A program made the position numbers and the translations under genes. This document shows positions 53,998-60,909 of a DNA stretch of 64,000 nt, in pieces. Numbering within the stretch: position 1 is the first letter of the stretch; each line of letters begins with the position of its first letter. Below the pieces are notes generated by a model. That model made no database searches and had not been told where the DNA came from. It saw nothing but the letters and a program-made list of their open reading frames with translations. The stretch lies in NCBI GenBank assembly GCA_963733395.1, contig CAVTCZ010000005.1:248001-312000 (forward strand), read 5' to 3'. This DNA is from JADKAV01 sp963733395. GTDB lineage: Bacteria > Actinomycetota > Actinomycetes > S36-B12 > UBA10799.

Positions 53998-54279
53998 AGC
54001 GCATCCTGATCGTCGGCGGGATCGTCGCCGTGGTGTTGGCAGCCGCGGTGAGTTTCTACGCCTCCTCGCAGCCTGACGGCCTGGAGAAGGTGGCCGGCGA
54101 CTACGGCATCCTCGACAACGAACGGGACTCCGCAACCGCGACCTCGCCGCTGGCCGACTACAGCCTGAGCGGTGTCTCCAACGAGCGCCTCAGCGGGGCG
54201 GCAGCGGGGCTGGTCGGCGTCGCTGTCGACTGCTGCGGTCGGCTTCGGGCTGTTCTACACATTGCGACGCCGACACTGA
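53994..54279 (+). CDS. nikN: PDGLE-domain ECF component (NikN/CbiN-like), one frameshift near 54222
   Basis: ATG 53994 overlaps the nikM stop. One N-terminal helix (RILIVGGIVAVVLAAAVSFYA) is followed by SSQPDGLEKVAGDYGI, the PDGLE signature. Near 54222 the frame must shift by +1 to read TAAVGFGLFYTLRRRH and stop at 54277-54279. Without the shift the frame runs into the next gene and would fuse the two, which no relative does. It is an accessory membrane component of the nickel/cobalt ECF transporter. Confidence 0.82.
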
Positions 54280-55031
54280 GCAACACCGGCGTCCTACAGC
54301 GCGGCTACGTCGATGCCGCCTCAGTGGCGCATCGCCTGAGCCCGGCATCGAAGCTCGTCGCAGTCACCGCATTCGTCTTCGTCGTGGTCCTCACCCCACG
54401 TGAGTGGATCCCGGTGTTCGCCGGCTACGCGGTCCTGCTCCTGACGCTGCTGGTGGCCGCCGGGGTCGGACCGGCGCGCATTCTGCGGGGCCTGACCATT
54501 GAGATCCCGTTCGTCGCGTTCGCGTTGTTGCTGCCATTCGTGGGCCCCGATCCGAGCGGTTTCGCTGGTCTGTCGGAGCCAGGCATGTGGGCGGCGTGGA
54601 ACATCCTCATCAAGGCCTCGCTCGGTGTGTTGGCGGCCACCCTGCTGGCCGCCACGACCCTCCCGGTCGAGATGGTCGCGGGGCTGCAGACGCTGCGTCT
54701 GCCTGCGCCGGTCGTGGCCATCTTCACCTTCTTCATCCGATACGTCGACGTGGTGTCCGACCAGTACCGGCGGATGCGAGTGGCCCAGCAGGCGCGTGGG
54801 TTCTCCGCGGCCTCCCCGCGCTCGTGGCCGGTGCTCGCCAGCATGCTGGGTGCGCTGTTCGTGAGGTCCTTCGAACGCGGCGAGCGGGTGCATCTGGCAC
54901 TGGTCAGTCGGGGGTACGACGGCCGCCTGCCGGCGCCGCCGCCGGGCATGTCCCACTCGTGGGCGATCGCCGCGGTGCTGCCGGTGGGTGCGGCCGTGAT
55001 CCTGCTCATCGGGGGGATCGCATCGTGGTGA
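54276..55031 (+). CDS. nikQ: ECF transporter transmembrane component CbiQ/NikQ
   Basis: About 250 residues with five hydrophobic helices. The text starts near YVDAASVAHRLSPASKLVAV and includes FFIRYVDVVSDQYRRMRVAQ, QARGF and a later RGYDGRLP, the paired coupling motifs of CbiQ proteins that contact the ATPase. No ATG, GTG or TTG precedes the homologous region in this frame near the nikN stop. CTG 54276 overlaps that stop (CTGA), while GTG 54324 would start at VAHRLSPA, so the start is uncertain. The stop overlaps the nikO GTG. Confidence 0.85.
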   Translation: MSNTGVLQRGYVDAASVAHRLSPASKLVAVTAFVFVVVLTPREWIPVFAGYAVLLLTLLVAAGVGPARILRGLTIEIPFVAFALLLPFVGPDPSGFAGLSEPGMWAAWNILIKASLGVLAATLLAATTLPVEMVAGLQTLRLPAPVVAIFTFFIRYVDVVSDQYRRMRVAQQARGFSAASPRSWPVLASMLGALFVRSFERGERVHLALVSRGYDGRLPAPPPGMSHSWAIAAVLPVGAAVILLIGGIASW

Positions 55032-55756
55032 TCGAACTGGAGGGGCTGTCCTACACCTACCCCGACGGCACCCCGGCGTTGCGGGAGGTGTCGCTGGCGG
55101 TCGCTGCCGGCGAACGGGTGGCCTTGCTCGGTCCCAACGGTGCGGGCAAGACGACTCTCGCGCTTCATCTCAACGGCGTGCTTGCCCCCACTTCCGGGCA
55201 TGTGCGCGTGGCAGGTCGGGTGGTCGATGAGGCCACTGTCCGTGAGACCCGGCGCCTCGTCGGGTTGGTGTTCCAGGATCCCGACGACCAGCTCTTCATG
55301 CCGACTGTCGCCCAGGATGTGGCGTTCGGTCCGGTCAACTACCGGCTCGACGACATCGATGGGCGGGTGGATCGGGCGTTGGCGGCGGTGGGCATGCAAG
55401 CGTTCGCCGGCAGGGCACCGCACCACTTGTCCTTCGGGCAACGGCGGCGGGTGGCCATCGCCACCGTGCTGAGCATGGACCCGCAGATCCTGGTGCTGGA
55501 TGAACCGAGCTCGAACCTGGACCCGGCCAGCCGCCGGGAACTGGCGGAGGTCGTCACCAGCCTGGACGTGACCATGCTGATGATCACCCACGATCTTCTG
55601 TTCGCCCATCAGTTGTGCCCGCGAAGCGTGGTTCTGGCCGATGGCCGGGTCGAGTACGACGGCCCGACGCAGGCGCTGCTGGCCGATCCGGAGCTCCTCG
55701 CCCGGTTTCGGCTGGAGTTGCCGTACGGCGTCGTTCTGGCACCCCGCGAAGGATAG
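55028..55756 (+). CDS. nikO: ECF transporter ATP-binding protein CbiO/NikO
   Basis: 242 residues from GTG 55028, in a GTGA overlap with nikQ (GTG 55025 is equally possible). The ABC ATPase motifs are complete: Walker A LLGPNGAGKTTLA, Q-loop VFQDPDDQLFM, signature HLSFGQRRRVA, Walker B ILVLDEPSSNLD and the switch His in MITHDLLF. It powers metal uptake for the NikMNQ membrane complex. The operon ends here, and a separate short-gene pair follows 9 bp later. Confidence 0.95.
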   Translation: MIELEGLSYTYPDGTPALREVSLAVAAGERVALLGPNGAGKTTLALHLNGVLAPTSGHVRVAGRVVDEATVRETRRLVGLVFQDPDDQLFMPTVAQDVAFGPVNYRLDDIDGRVDRALAAVGMQAFAGRAPHHLSFGQRRRVAIATVLSMDPQILVLDEPSSNLDPASRRELAEVVTSLDVTMLMITHDLLFAHQLCPRSVVLADGRVEYDGPTQALLADPELLARFRLELPYGVVLAPREG

Positions 55757-55765
55757 AGTGTGGCC

Positions 55766-56104
55766 ATGTCTGATTCGTCCGATGCCGTGGTGCACGCCGG
55801 TTCCGCGCAGGTGGATAAGAAGTCGTCTGCTGAGGTCGTCAAGGGCGAGCCACAACCGGCGCCGAGGTCGATGGCTGAGATCGAGTCCGACATGGACGCG
55901 ACCCGCGCCCGACTGGCCGAGACCCTCGATGAGTTGAAGGTCGCGGCGAGTCCCAAGAACATCGCCGACCGGCAGATGCAGAAGGTCAAGGACTTCTACG
56001 TCGACGACTACGGCGCCGTGCGTATCGACCATGTCGCCATCACCGTCGGCGTGGTCGTGGGTCTCATCGTCGTGCGCCGGACCTGGAGGCGGATCACCCG
56101 CTGA
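55766..56104 (+). CDS. DUF3618 family protein
   Basis: 112 residues. The core RSMAEIESDMDATRARLAET, then LDELKVAASPKNIADRQMQK, matches the DUF3618 family, a helical region followed by one C-terminal membrane helix (ITVGVVVGLIVVRRTW). In actinobacteria it is usually next to a GroES-like or phage-holin-type gene. Function unknown. ATG 55766 is preferred to GTG 55760. The stop overlaps the next ATG. Confidence 0.88.
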   Translation: MSDSSDAVVHAGSAQVDKKSSAEVVKGEPQPAPRSMAEIESDMDATRARLAETLDELKVAASPKNIADRQMQKVKDFYVDDYGAVRIDHVAITVGVVVGLIVVRRTWRRITR

Positions 56105-56412
56105 TGGTCCCGATCAAGTTGTTGCATGATCGGGTGCTCGTGTCCGCCGAAGTCGACGGGGAGCGGCAATCCAGCGGCGGGATCCTCATACCGGCGACCG
56201 CCTCCGTGGGCAGGCGCCTGACCTGGGCCACGGTGGTCGCCACCGGACCCAACGTGCGCCACATGGCCACCGGGGATTCTGTGCTCTACGAGCCAGAGGA
56301 CCGTGCCGTGGTCGAGTTGCAGGGCAGCAGTTACGTCCTACTGCGCGAGCGCGATGTGCACGCGGTGGCGGCCGACCATCTCGACACTGAGGCCACGGGT
56401 TTGTACCTCTAG
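56104..56412 (+). CDS. GroES-like (Cpn10 fold) protein
   Basis: 102 residues. The sequence follows the Cpn10 beta-barrel: IKLLHDRVLVSAEVDGERQS, then a mobile-loop-like SSGGILIPATASVGRR, VVATGPN and a C-terminal SYVLLRERDVHAVAAD. It is coupled to the DUF3618 gene and not to a groEL, so it is a paralogue of the main co-chaperonin, common in actinobacteria. Whether it docks to GroEL is not known. Confidence 0.88.
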   Translation: MVPIKLLHDRVLVSAEVDGERQSSGGILIPATASVGRRLTWATVVATGPNVRHMATGDSVLYEPEDRAVVELQGSSYVLLRERDVHAVAADHLDTEATGLYL

Positions 56413-56457
56413 CCGCGGGTCGTGCGCGATGGCCCGGCTGCTATGCTCGTGCTCGTT

Positions 56458-56530
56458 GCGCCGCTAGCTCAATTGGCAGAGCAGCTGGCTCTTAACCAGC
56501 GGGTTCGGGGTTCGAGTCCCTGGCGGCGCA
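56458..56530 (+). tRNA. tRNA-Lys (anticodon CTT)
   Basis: Acceptor stem GCGCCGC / GCGGCGC with discriminator A. D-arm TAGCTC AATTGGCAGAGC, anticodon loop CTCTTAA (anticodon CTT) on a CTGG/CCAG-type stem, and T-arm GGTTCGAGTCC. 73 nt, CCA not encoded. Confidence 0.97.
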
Positions 56531-56561
56531 CTCCCACCCTCGTCGGTCACCGGCGGGGGTT

Positions 56562-57080
56562 TCACATGTAGAAGTACGGTGGCATCCAACCCAGGTAGGC
56601 CGCGTCGGCGAACCCGGCGATGGGTACCACGGAGACTGGGCCCTCGGTCGTGGAGACCATTCGGCCATCGCCCAACGAGATGGCGATGTGGCCGTGGCCG
56701 CCCCCGATCGCGCTTGACCAGACCACGACCGCCCCACGCGGTGGGACGCCGGATGTGTGGTGCAGAGCAGGTGGCGAGCGGGTCCAAACCAGGAACGCAG
56801 ATGGCGGCCCGGAGGCACGGCCGAAGGCGAGGTTCACGAACCGCAGGCAGAAGCCGCTGTCGCGGTTGACGCCGACTTGGCTCAGTGCCCATTGGACAGC
56901 ACCTTCGGCCGTTCGCGGGTTGGAGTAGCCATCGGGGAGTTGGGCCTCGAGATCACCGGCCGGGACCGACTGCCCGAGGGCGCCGAGTCCGTCTGCCGGG
57001 CCGGCTGCGGTGGCGCCGACAACGGCCGATCCCGCGCTGGCGAACGTGAACACGGCCACGAGAGCAACAAGGAACTTCAT
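56562..57080 (-). CDS. Secreted NlpC/P60-CHAP-like peptidase, divergent paralogue 4
   Basis: 172 residues. ATG 57080 has AAGGAGG upstream and gives a signal peptide (KFLVALVAVFTFASAGSAVV). The domain has SGFCLRFVNLAFG (candidate Cys), PPRGAVVVW, HGHIAISLGDGRMVST (candidate His) and a YLGWMPPYFYM ending. It shares the family order with paralogues 1-3 but is much more distant. It is divergent from a type IV secretion-like operon with 129 bp between starts, so it may open the cell wall for that machine; hydrolases with this role are standard parts of such systems. Confidence 0.82.
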   Translation of the reverse strand: MKFLVALVAVFTFASAGSAVVGATAAGPADGLGALGQSVPAGDLEAQLPDGYSNPRTAEGAVQWALSQVGVNRDSGFCLRFVNLAFGRASGPPSAFLVWTRSPPALHHTSGVPPRGAVVVWSSAIGGGHGHIAISLGDGRMVSTTEGPVSVVPIAGFADAAYLGWMPPYFYM

Positions 57081-57135
57081 CACTGGCCTCCTTCGGGACA
57101 CGACTGTGCCCGCCCGGGTGGACATCGCCCGGGGG

Positions 57136-57152
57136 TTGTCCACATGTCCACA
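57136..57152. promoter_or_regulatory. Two adjacent DnaA-box-like sequences in the secretion divergon
   Basis: TTGTCCACATGTCCACA contains an exact actinobacterial DnaA box (TTGTCCACA, 57136-57144) followed by an abutting copy with one mismatch. It lies in the shared promoter region of the peptidase and the secretion-like operon. Two boxes do not make an origin; a regulatory role is possible. Confidence 0.35.
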
Positions 57153-57209
57153 GCGGGACCCCGGACGCGGCGCGGATCGTGTCACGGTGGCCTGGTCGAA
57201 AGGATGCAC

Positions 57210-57494
57210 ATGAGCGTGCTGGGTCTGTTGACCGCCACCTTGTCGGACCTGAGCAACCCGTCCCCCACGGCGCCGGCCGAGGTGGCCGCCCAGTGGGCCA
57301 AGATCATGGGGCTGGCCAAGTGGGTGGCGTTCGCCGCAGGTGCGGTGGGCCTGGTTGTGGCCGGGGTGATGATGAGCGTCGGACGGCGTCACCGATCGAG
57401 TACCGCCGCCGATGGTGCCGTCGGGATCCCGTGGGTCATCGGAGGTCTGTCGACCATCGTGCTCGCGGTTCCGCTCGTCAACTTGTTCATGTGA
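57210..57494 (+). CDS. Small two-helix membrane protein, VirB2/TrbC-like
   Basis: 94 residues. A short N-terminal region with an Asn/Pro/Ser stretch is followed by two hydrophobic helices (WVAFAAGAVGLVVAGVMMSV and VIGGLSTIVLAVPLVNLFM), separated by a basic loop. This is the shape of VirB2/TrbC pilin-like or small coupling proteins at the head of conjugation operons. ATG 57210 has AAAGG 8 nt upstream. The pilin assignment rests on topology and operon position, not on clear sequence homology. Confidence 0.65.
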   Translation: MSVLGLLTATLSDLSNPSPTAPAEVAAQWAKIMGLAKWVAFAAGAVGLVVAGVMMSVGRRHRSSTAADGAVGIPWVIGGLSTIVLAVPLVNLFM

Positions 57495-57501
57495 GCGGGT
57501 C

Positions 57502-58236
57502 GTGGCGCAGATGTCGGACTCCTTCGCGCAGACCTACTCGCGACTGGTCGGGTGGGCGCTCACCTGGTGGCTGGACGGTGACGGGGTGGCGCTGCCGGAC
57601 CTGCGCTCGACTGTCATGAGCCTGCAGCCTGTGAGTCGATGGACCACGGCAGCGACCTTGGCGGTCGGTGTGGTGATCGCCGGGGGCGTGTTCATGCTCC
57701 GCCGCAGCGGCAGCGATGCGGCCGGTGTGCTGCAGGGCTTGGCCCGGACGCTGCTCATCCTGTCCGCGGGGTGGCTGCTCATCGCCAGCAGCTGGTCGCT
57801 GGGGGACGCGATGGCCCGATGGATCGTCGGACCGCGCTCGGCCGTTCCCGAGTTCCGGGAGCAGGTTGCGGAGGCGGTGACGCGGGCGGATCCGGCGGTG
57901 GGGCTGACCCTGAGCATCGTCGGGATCGGCTGTTGTCTGACGTTCGTGGCGATGGTGCTGGTCAGATTCGTGATCGCTGTCGTGCTGGCCGTCGGCCTGC
58001 CGGTGCTGGCGGCGGCATCGGTGTTGCGGGGTCGCGGCGGGTGGCGACTGGCGGTGGCGTGGTTGGCGGCGGTGCTGGCGTTCAAGCCACTGAGTGCCGT
58101 CGTCTACCGGGTGGGACACCGACTATTGGTGGCGGCTGACGATCCGGTCCTCGTTCTGCTCATCTCAGCCTTGATCTTCCTGTTGGCCGCGGCTGTCCTG
58201 CCGGTCGGGGCGCGGGTGGCGGGGGCACGAGGGTGA
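57502..58236 (+). CDS. Polytopic membrane protein, VirB6/TrbL-like
   Basis: 244 residues from GTG 57502 (ATG 57511 is equally possible). It has about five or six hydrophobic helices (for example TLAVGVVIAGGVFMLRR and MVLVRFVIAVVLAVGLPVL) and a polar N-terminal part. The layout, size and place between the small two-helix protein and the SCO6880-type protein fit a VirB6/TrbL inner-membrane channel component. The last stop overlaps the next GTG (GTGA). Confidence 0.65.
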   Translation: MAQMSDSFAQTYSRLVGWALTWWLDGDGVALPDLRSTVMSLQPVSRWTTAATLAVGVVIAGGVFMLRRSGSDAAGVLQGLARTLLILSAGWLLIASSWSLGDAMARWIVGPRSAVPEFREQVAEAVTRADPAVGLTLSIVGIGCCLTFVAMVLVRFVIAVVLAVGLPVLAAASVLRGRGGWRLAVAWLAAVLAFKPLSAVVYRVGHRLLVAADDPVLVLLISALIFLLAAAVLPVGARVAGARG

Positions 58237-59591
58237 GCGCTCAGATGCGGACTTTCGGTGGTTGGCGCGAGCGCCGGGGATTCGGCCTCGCGGGATTGAC
58301 CGGCCCGCAGACGGGGGCGGCGTTGATCGGCGTGCTCGCGTGCCTCGGGGTGGTCATGGTGCAACCGGCAGCCCTGGTCGTGATCGCGATCCCGATGCTC
58401 GCTGCGGTCGGGCTGGTGGGTGTGCGGGTGCGAGGGGAATCCTTGTGGGCGGTGCTGCACCGACGGGGCCGGTGGGTGTGGGCCCGGCAGCGCGGGCACA
58501 CGTCCTTCCGCGGGGCCGCCGGCCTCGGGCTGCCTGGGGAACTGGCCGGTGCCCGGGTGATCGAGGTGGAGGATCCGCATGGTGATCGGTTGGGGGTGGT
58601 GTGGGACGAGTCGCGGCGGATGCTGACGGCGATGGTGCCGCTGGAACCACTGGGCATGGAGCTGGTTTCCGCGGAGCAGGGTGAGCAGTGGGCCTGCGCT
58701 TGGGGTGACTGGCTTTCCCACCTCGGATACGTCCCGGCGTTGCGGCACGCCGCAGTGACGGTGCACACCGGGCCGGATCCTCCCCGGCCATCCCCGCAGT
58801 CGGCGGGCGGGATCCCTGCTGCGGTGTTGCAGGAGGTGGCGCAGCTCGGCTCTGCGGCGGCCTGGTCCCGGACGATTGTGAGTCTCACCGTCGACTGTGC
58901 AGCCGGCCTCGAGGCGGGCTGCGCCGATCTGCTCGAGGTGCTGTCGGGCGCCAGTGCGCTGGCGCGATGTGGCGCGACCGTGCTGCCCGCGCTGAGGCCG
59001 GAGGAGATCGCGGGGTGGGTGCGCTTCGGCTACGACCCAGGGTCCCGCCCGGTCACGGGGTCCCCGGAGGACATGGGGCCGTCGGCGACGGAGGAGGCGT
59101 GGGACTGCTACCGGCACGACGGCGCGTTCTCGGCGGGGTTCGTGTGGAGTGAACCGCCGGCCATGGCTGTGGCACCGGACGTCCTGGGGCGCCTGCTGGG
59201 TCCCTCGCAGTACCACAAGCGGGTGACCTTGGTGTTCGAGCCGCTGGCGGCCCACGACGCCGCCCGGGAGGTCGAGCGGCAGGCAGAGGCAGCTGTGTTC
59301 CGTCGGGAGTACCGACGGCGACTCGGGCGCGATGAGACGGCTCGGGACCGTGTCGATCTCGAGCGTGCCCGGCGGACCGCCGACGAGCAGGCACGTGGCG
59401 CGGGTGTGGTGGATGTCGGTATGTACGCGGTCATCTCGGCGCCTTCCACGGACCAGTTGCGGCTGGCGAGCAACGATCTGGAGAACCGTGCCGGAGAGTC
59501 GCGGCTGCGCTTGCGCCGCAACTACGGCGCCCAGTCCGCCACGTTCGCGACCACCCTCGGGATCGGCTACGTCCCGCCCCGGCGGTGGTGA
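58233..59591 (+). CDS. SCO6880 family type IV secretion-like component
   Basis: 452 residues. Two hydrophobic helices near residues 25-70 (GAALIGVLACLGVVMVQPAA, VVIAIPMLAAVGLVGV) are followed by a long soluble part with RGESLWAVLHRRGRWVWARQ. It ends in a coiled, Arg/Glu-rich helix (AREVERQAEAAVFRREYRRR) and a final YAVISAPSTDQLRLASNDLE. This matches the SCO6880 family of actinobacterial conjugation and secretion loci, thought to combine PrgI/VirB3-type and VirB4 N-terminal features. GTG 58233 overlaps the preceding stop. Confidence 0.82.
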   Translation: MSAQMRTFGGWRERRGFGLAGLTGPQTGAALIGVLACLGVVMVQPAALVVIAIPMLAAVGLVGVRVRGESLWAVLHRRGRWVWARQRGHTSFRGAAGLGLPGELAGARVIEVEDPHGDRLGVVWDESRRMLTAMVPLEPLGMELVSAEQGEQWACAWGDWLSHLGYVPALRHAAVTVHTGPDPPRPSPQSAGGIPAAVLQEVAQLGSAAAWSRTIVSLTVDCAAGLEAGCADLLEVLSGASALARCGATVLPALRPEEIAGWVRFGYDPGSRPVTGSPEDMGPSATEEAWDCYRHDGAFSAGFVWSEPPAMAVAPDVLGRLLGPSQYHKRVTLVFEPLAAHDAAREVERQAEAAVFRREYRRRLGRDETARDRVDLERARRTADEQARGAGVVDVGMYAVISAPSTDQLRLASNDLENRAGESRLRLRRNYGAQSATFATTLGIGYVPPRRW

Positions 59592-59592
59592 G

Positions 59593-60909
59593 ATGGCAAG
59601 GGCCCGGACCTTCACGGCGAGCACGGAGACGGCCTCGCAGCTGTTCCCGTTCGTGACCGGATCGGGGGCGCCGACGCAGGGGGTGCCGGTGGGTCGGCAT
59701 CAGATGTGGAATGAACCGGTTCACGCGGATCCGTTCGCGTGGCTGGCCGCTGGCCTCACCACGAACACCGGTGTGTTCCATCTGGGCCAGCCGGGGACGG
59801 GCAAGTCGGCATTCGCCAAGCGCCAGATCCTGGGAATGGCGGCCGACGGTGTCCGGCCGGTTGTGCTCGGCGACCCCAAGGGGGAGTACTCCGGCCTGGT
59901 CTCCCAACTCGGCGGTCAGGTGATCAGAGTGGGCCGCGGCCTCGACCGCCTCAATCCGCTGGCCGGGGAGGCGCTCGCCGGCGGTGACCCACTCGAGACG
60001 CGTGCCCGGCGGCTGACCCTGCTGCTGGCGTTGTGCCGGCTCGTGCGGGGCAGCCGCGGGGTCGGCAACGCCGAGGAGGTGATCCTCTCGGCAGCGGTGG
60101 ACTGCCTGTCCGACCGGGGCGCGGATCCGACCATCCCGGAGGTGCTGCACGTGGTGCGCCAACCCCCGGAGCGCCTGCTCGAGGTGGCGAACGTGCGCTC
60201 CGGGCAGCAGTACGAACAGATCAGTCAGGAGTTGGGGTGGACCCTCGGGCTGTTGTGCCGCGGGCCGCTGCGGGGCGTCTTCGATGCCCAGAGCACCCGC
60301 GCCTTCGACGTGACGGCGCCCGCGGTCGCAGTGGATCTGTCCGCGGTGGAGGACGAGTTGCTGCTGGGGGCGGCGATGCTGTGCAGCTGGGCCTGGGGCC
60401 AGGCGGCGGTGAGTGCGGTGGCGCGTGCGCAAACCGGGTCCCGATGGCTACTGGTGATGGACGAGTTGTGGCGCGCTCTGCGGGGCGCCCCCGGCCTTGT
60501 CGACCATGCCGATGCCCTCACCCGGCTCAACCGGTCCCGGGGGGTCGCCAGCCTGATGATCACGCACTCGTTGCGGGACCTGGAGGCGCTGCCCGATCAC
60601 AGCGACGTCGCCAAAGCGATGGGCTTCGTGGAGCGCAGCGCCATCGTGGTGCTCTCCGGGCTGCCCAGACGGGAGTTGGACCTGGTGAGCGCGGTCGTGC
60701 CGTTGAGCGACAAGGAGCAGGAGTTGGTCGCGAGCTGGGCATCCGCGCGCAGTTGGCGTGCCGGGGCCCGGCATCCCGGCCGTGGCAAGTACCTGATCAA
60801 GACCGGCCACCGACCGGGATTGCCGGTCGCGATGGAACTCACCGCCTGGGAGGAGCGGTTGTACGACACGGACGGCGCCCTGCGGGTGCTACAGACGGAT
60901 GGCGGTTGA
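59593..60909 (+). CDS. VirB4/TraC-like secretion ATPase
   Basis: 438 residues starting ATG 59593, one base after the SCO6880 stop. The P-loop is HLGQPGTGKSAFAKRQI, the Walker B strand RWLLVMDELWRAL, and the sensor-like ASLMITHSLRDLEALPDH follows. The N-terminal domain of a full VirB4 is missing, and the upstream SCO6880 protein may supply it. It would power assembly or substrate transfer in the type IV secretion-like machine. Convergent 21-bp overlap with the phospholipase D-like gene. No VirD4 or relaxase is seen in the window. Confidence 0.88.
   Translation: MARARTFTASTETASQLFPFVTGSGAPTQGVPVGRHQMWNEPVHADPFAWLAAGLTTNTGVFHLGQPGTGKSAFAKRQILGMAADGVRPVVLGDPKGEYSGLVSQLGGQVIRVGRGLDRLNPLAGEALAGGDPLETRARRLTLLLALCRLVRGSRGVGNAEEVILSAAVDCLSDRGADPTIPEVLHVVRQPPERLLEVANVRSGQQYEQISQELGWTLGLLCRGPLRGVFDAQSTRAFDVTAPAVAVDLSAVEDELLLGAAMLCSWAWGQAAVSAVARAQTGSRWLLVMDELWRALRGAPGLVDHADALTRLNRSRGVASLMITHSLRDLEALPDHSDVAKAMGFVERSAIVVLSGLPRRELDLVSAVVPLSDKEQELVASWASARSWRAGARHPGRGKYLIKTGHRPGLPVAMELTAWEERLYDTDGALRVLQTDGG

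Noticed and set aside
53994..55031. NikN-NikQ fusion protein
   Set aside because: The continuous frame reads nonsense between the two domains, while a +1 shift restores a normal NikN ending and stop. A fusion is less likely than an indel.
56458..60909. Integrated element bounded by tRNA-Lys
   Set aside because: I found no second copy of the tRNA-Lys 3' end up to 64000 and no integrase, so element borders cannot be claimed.
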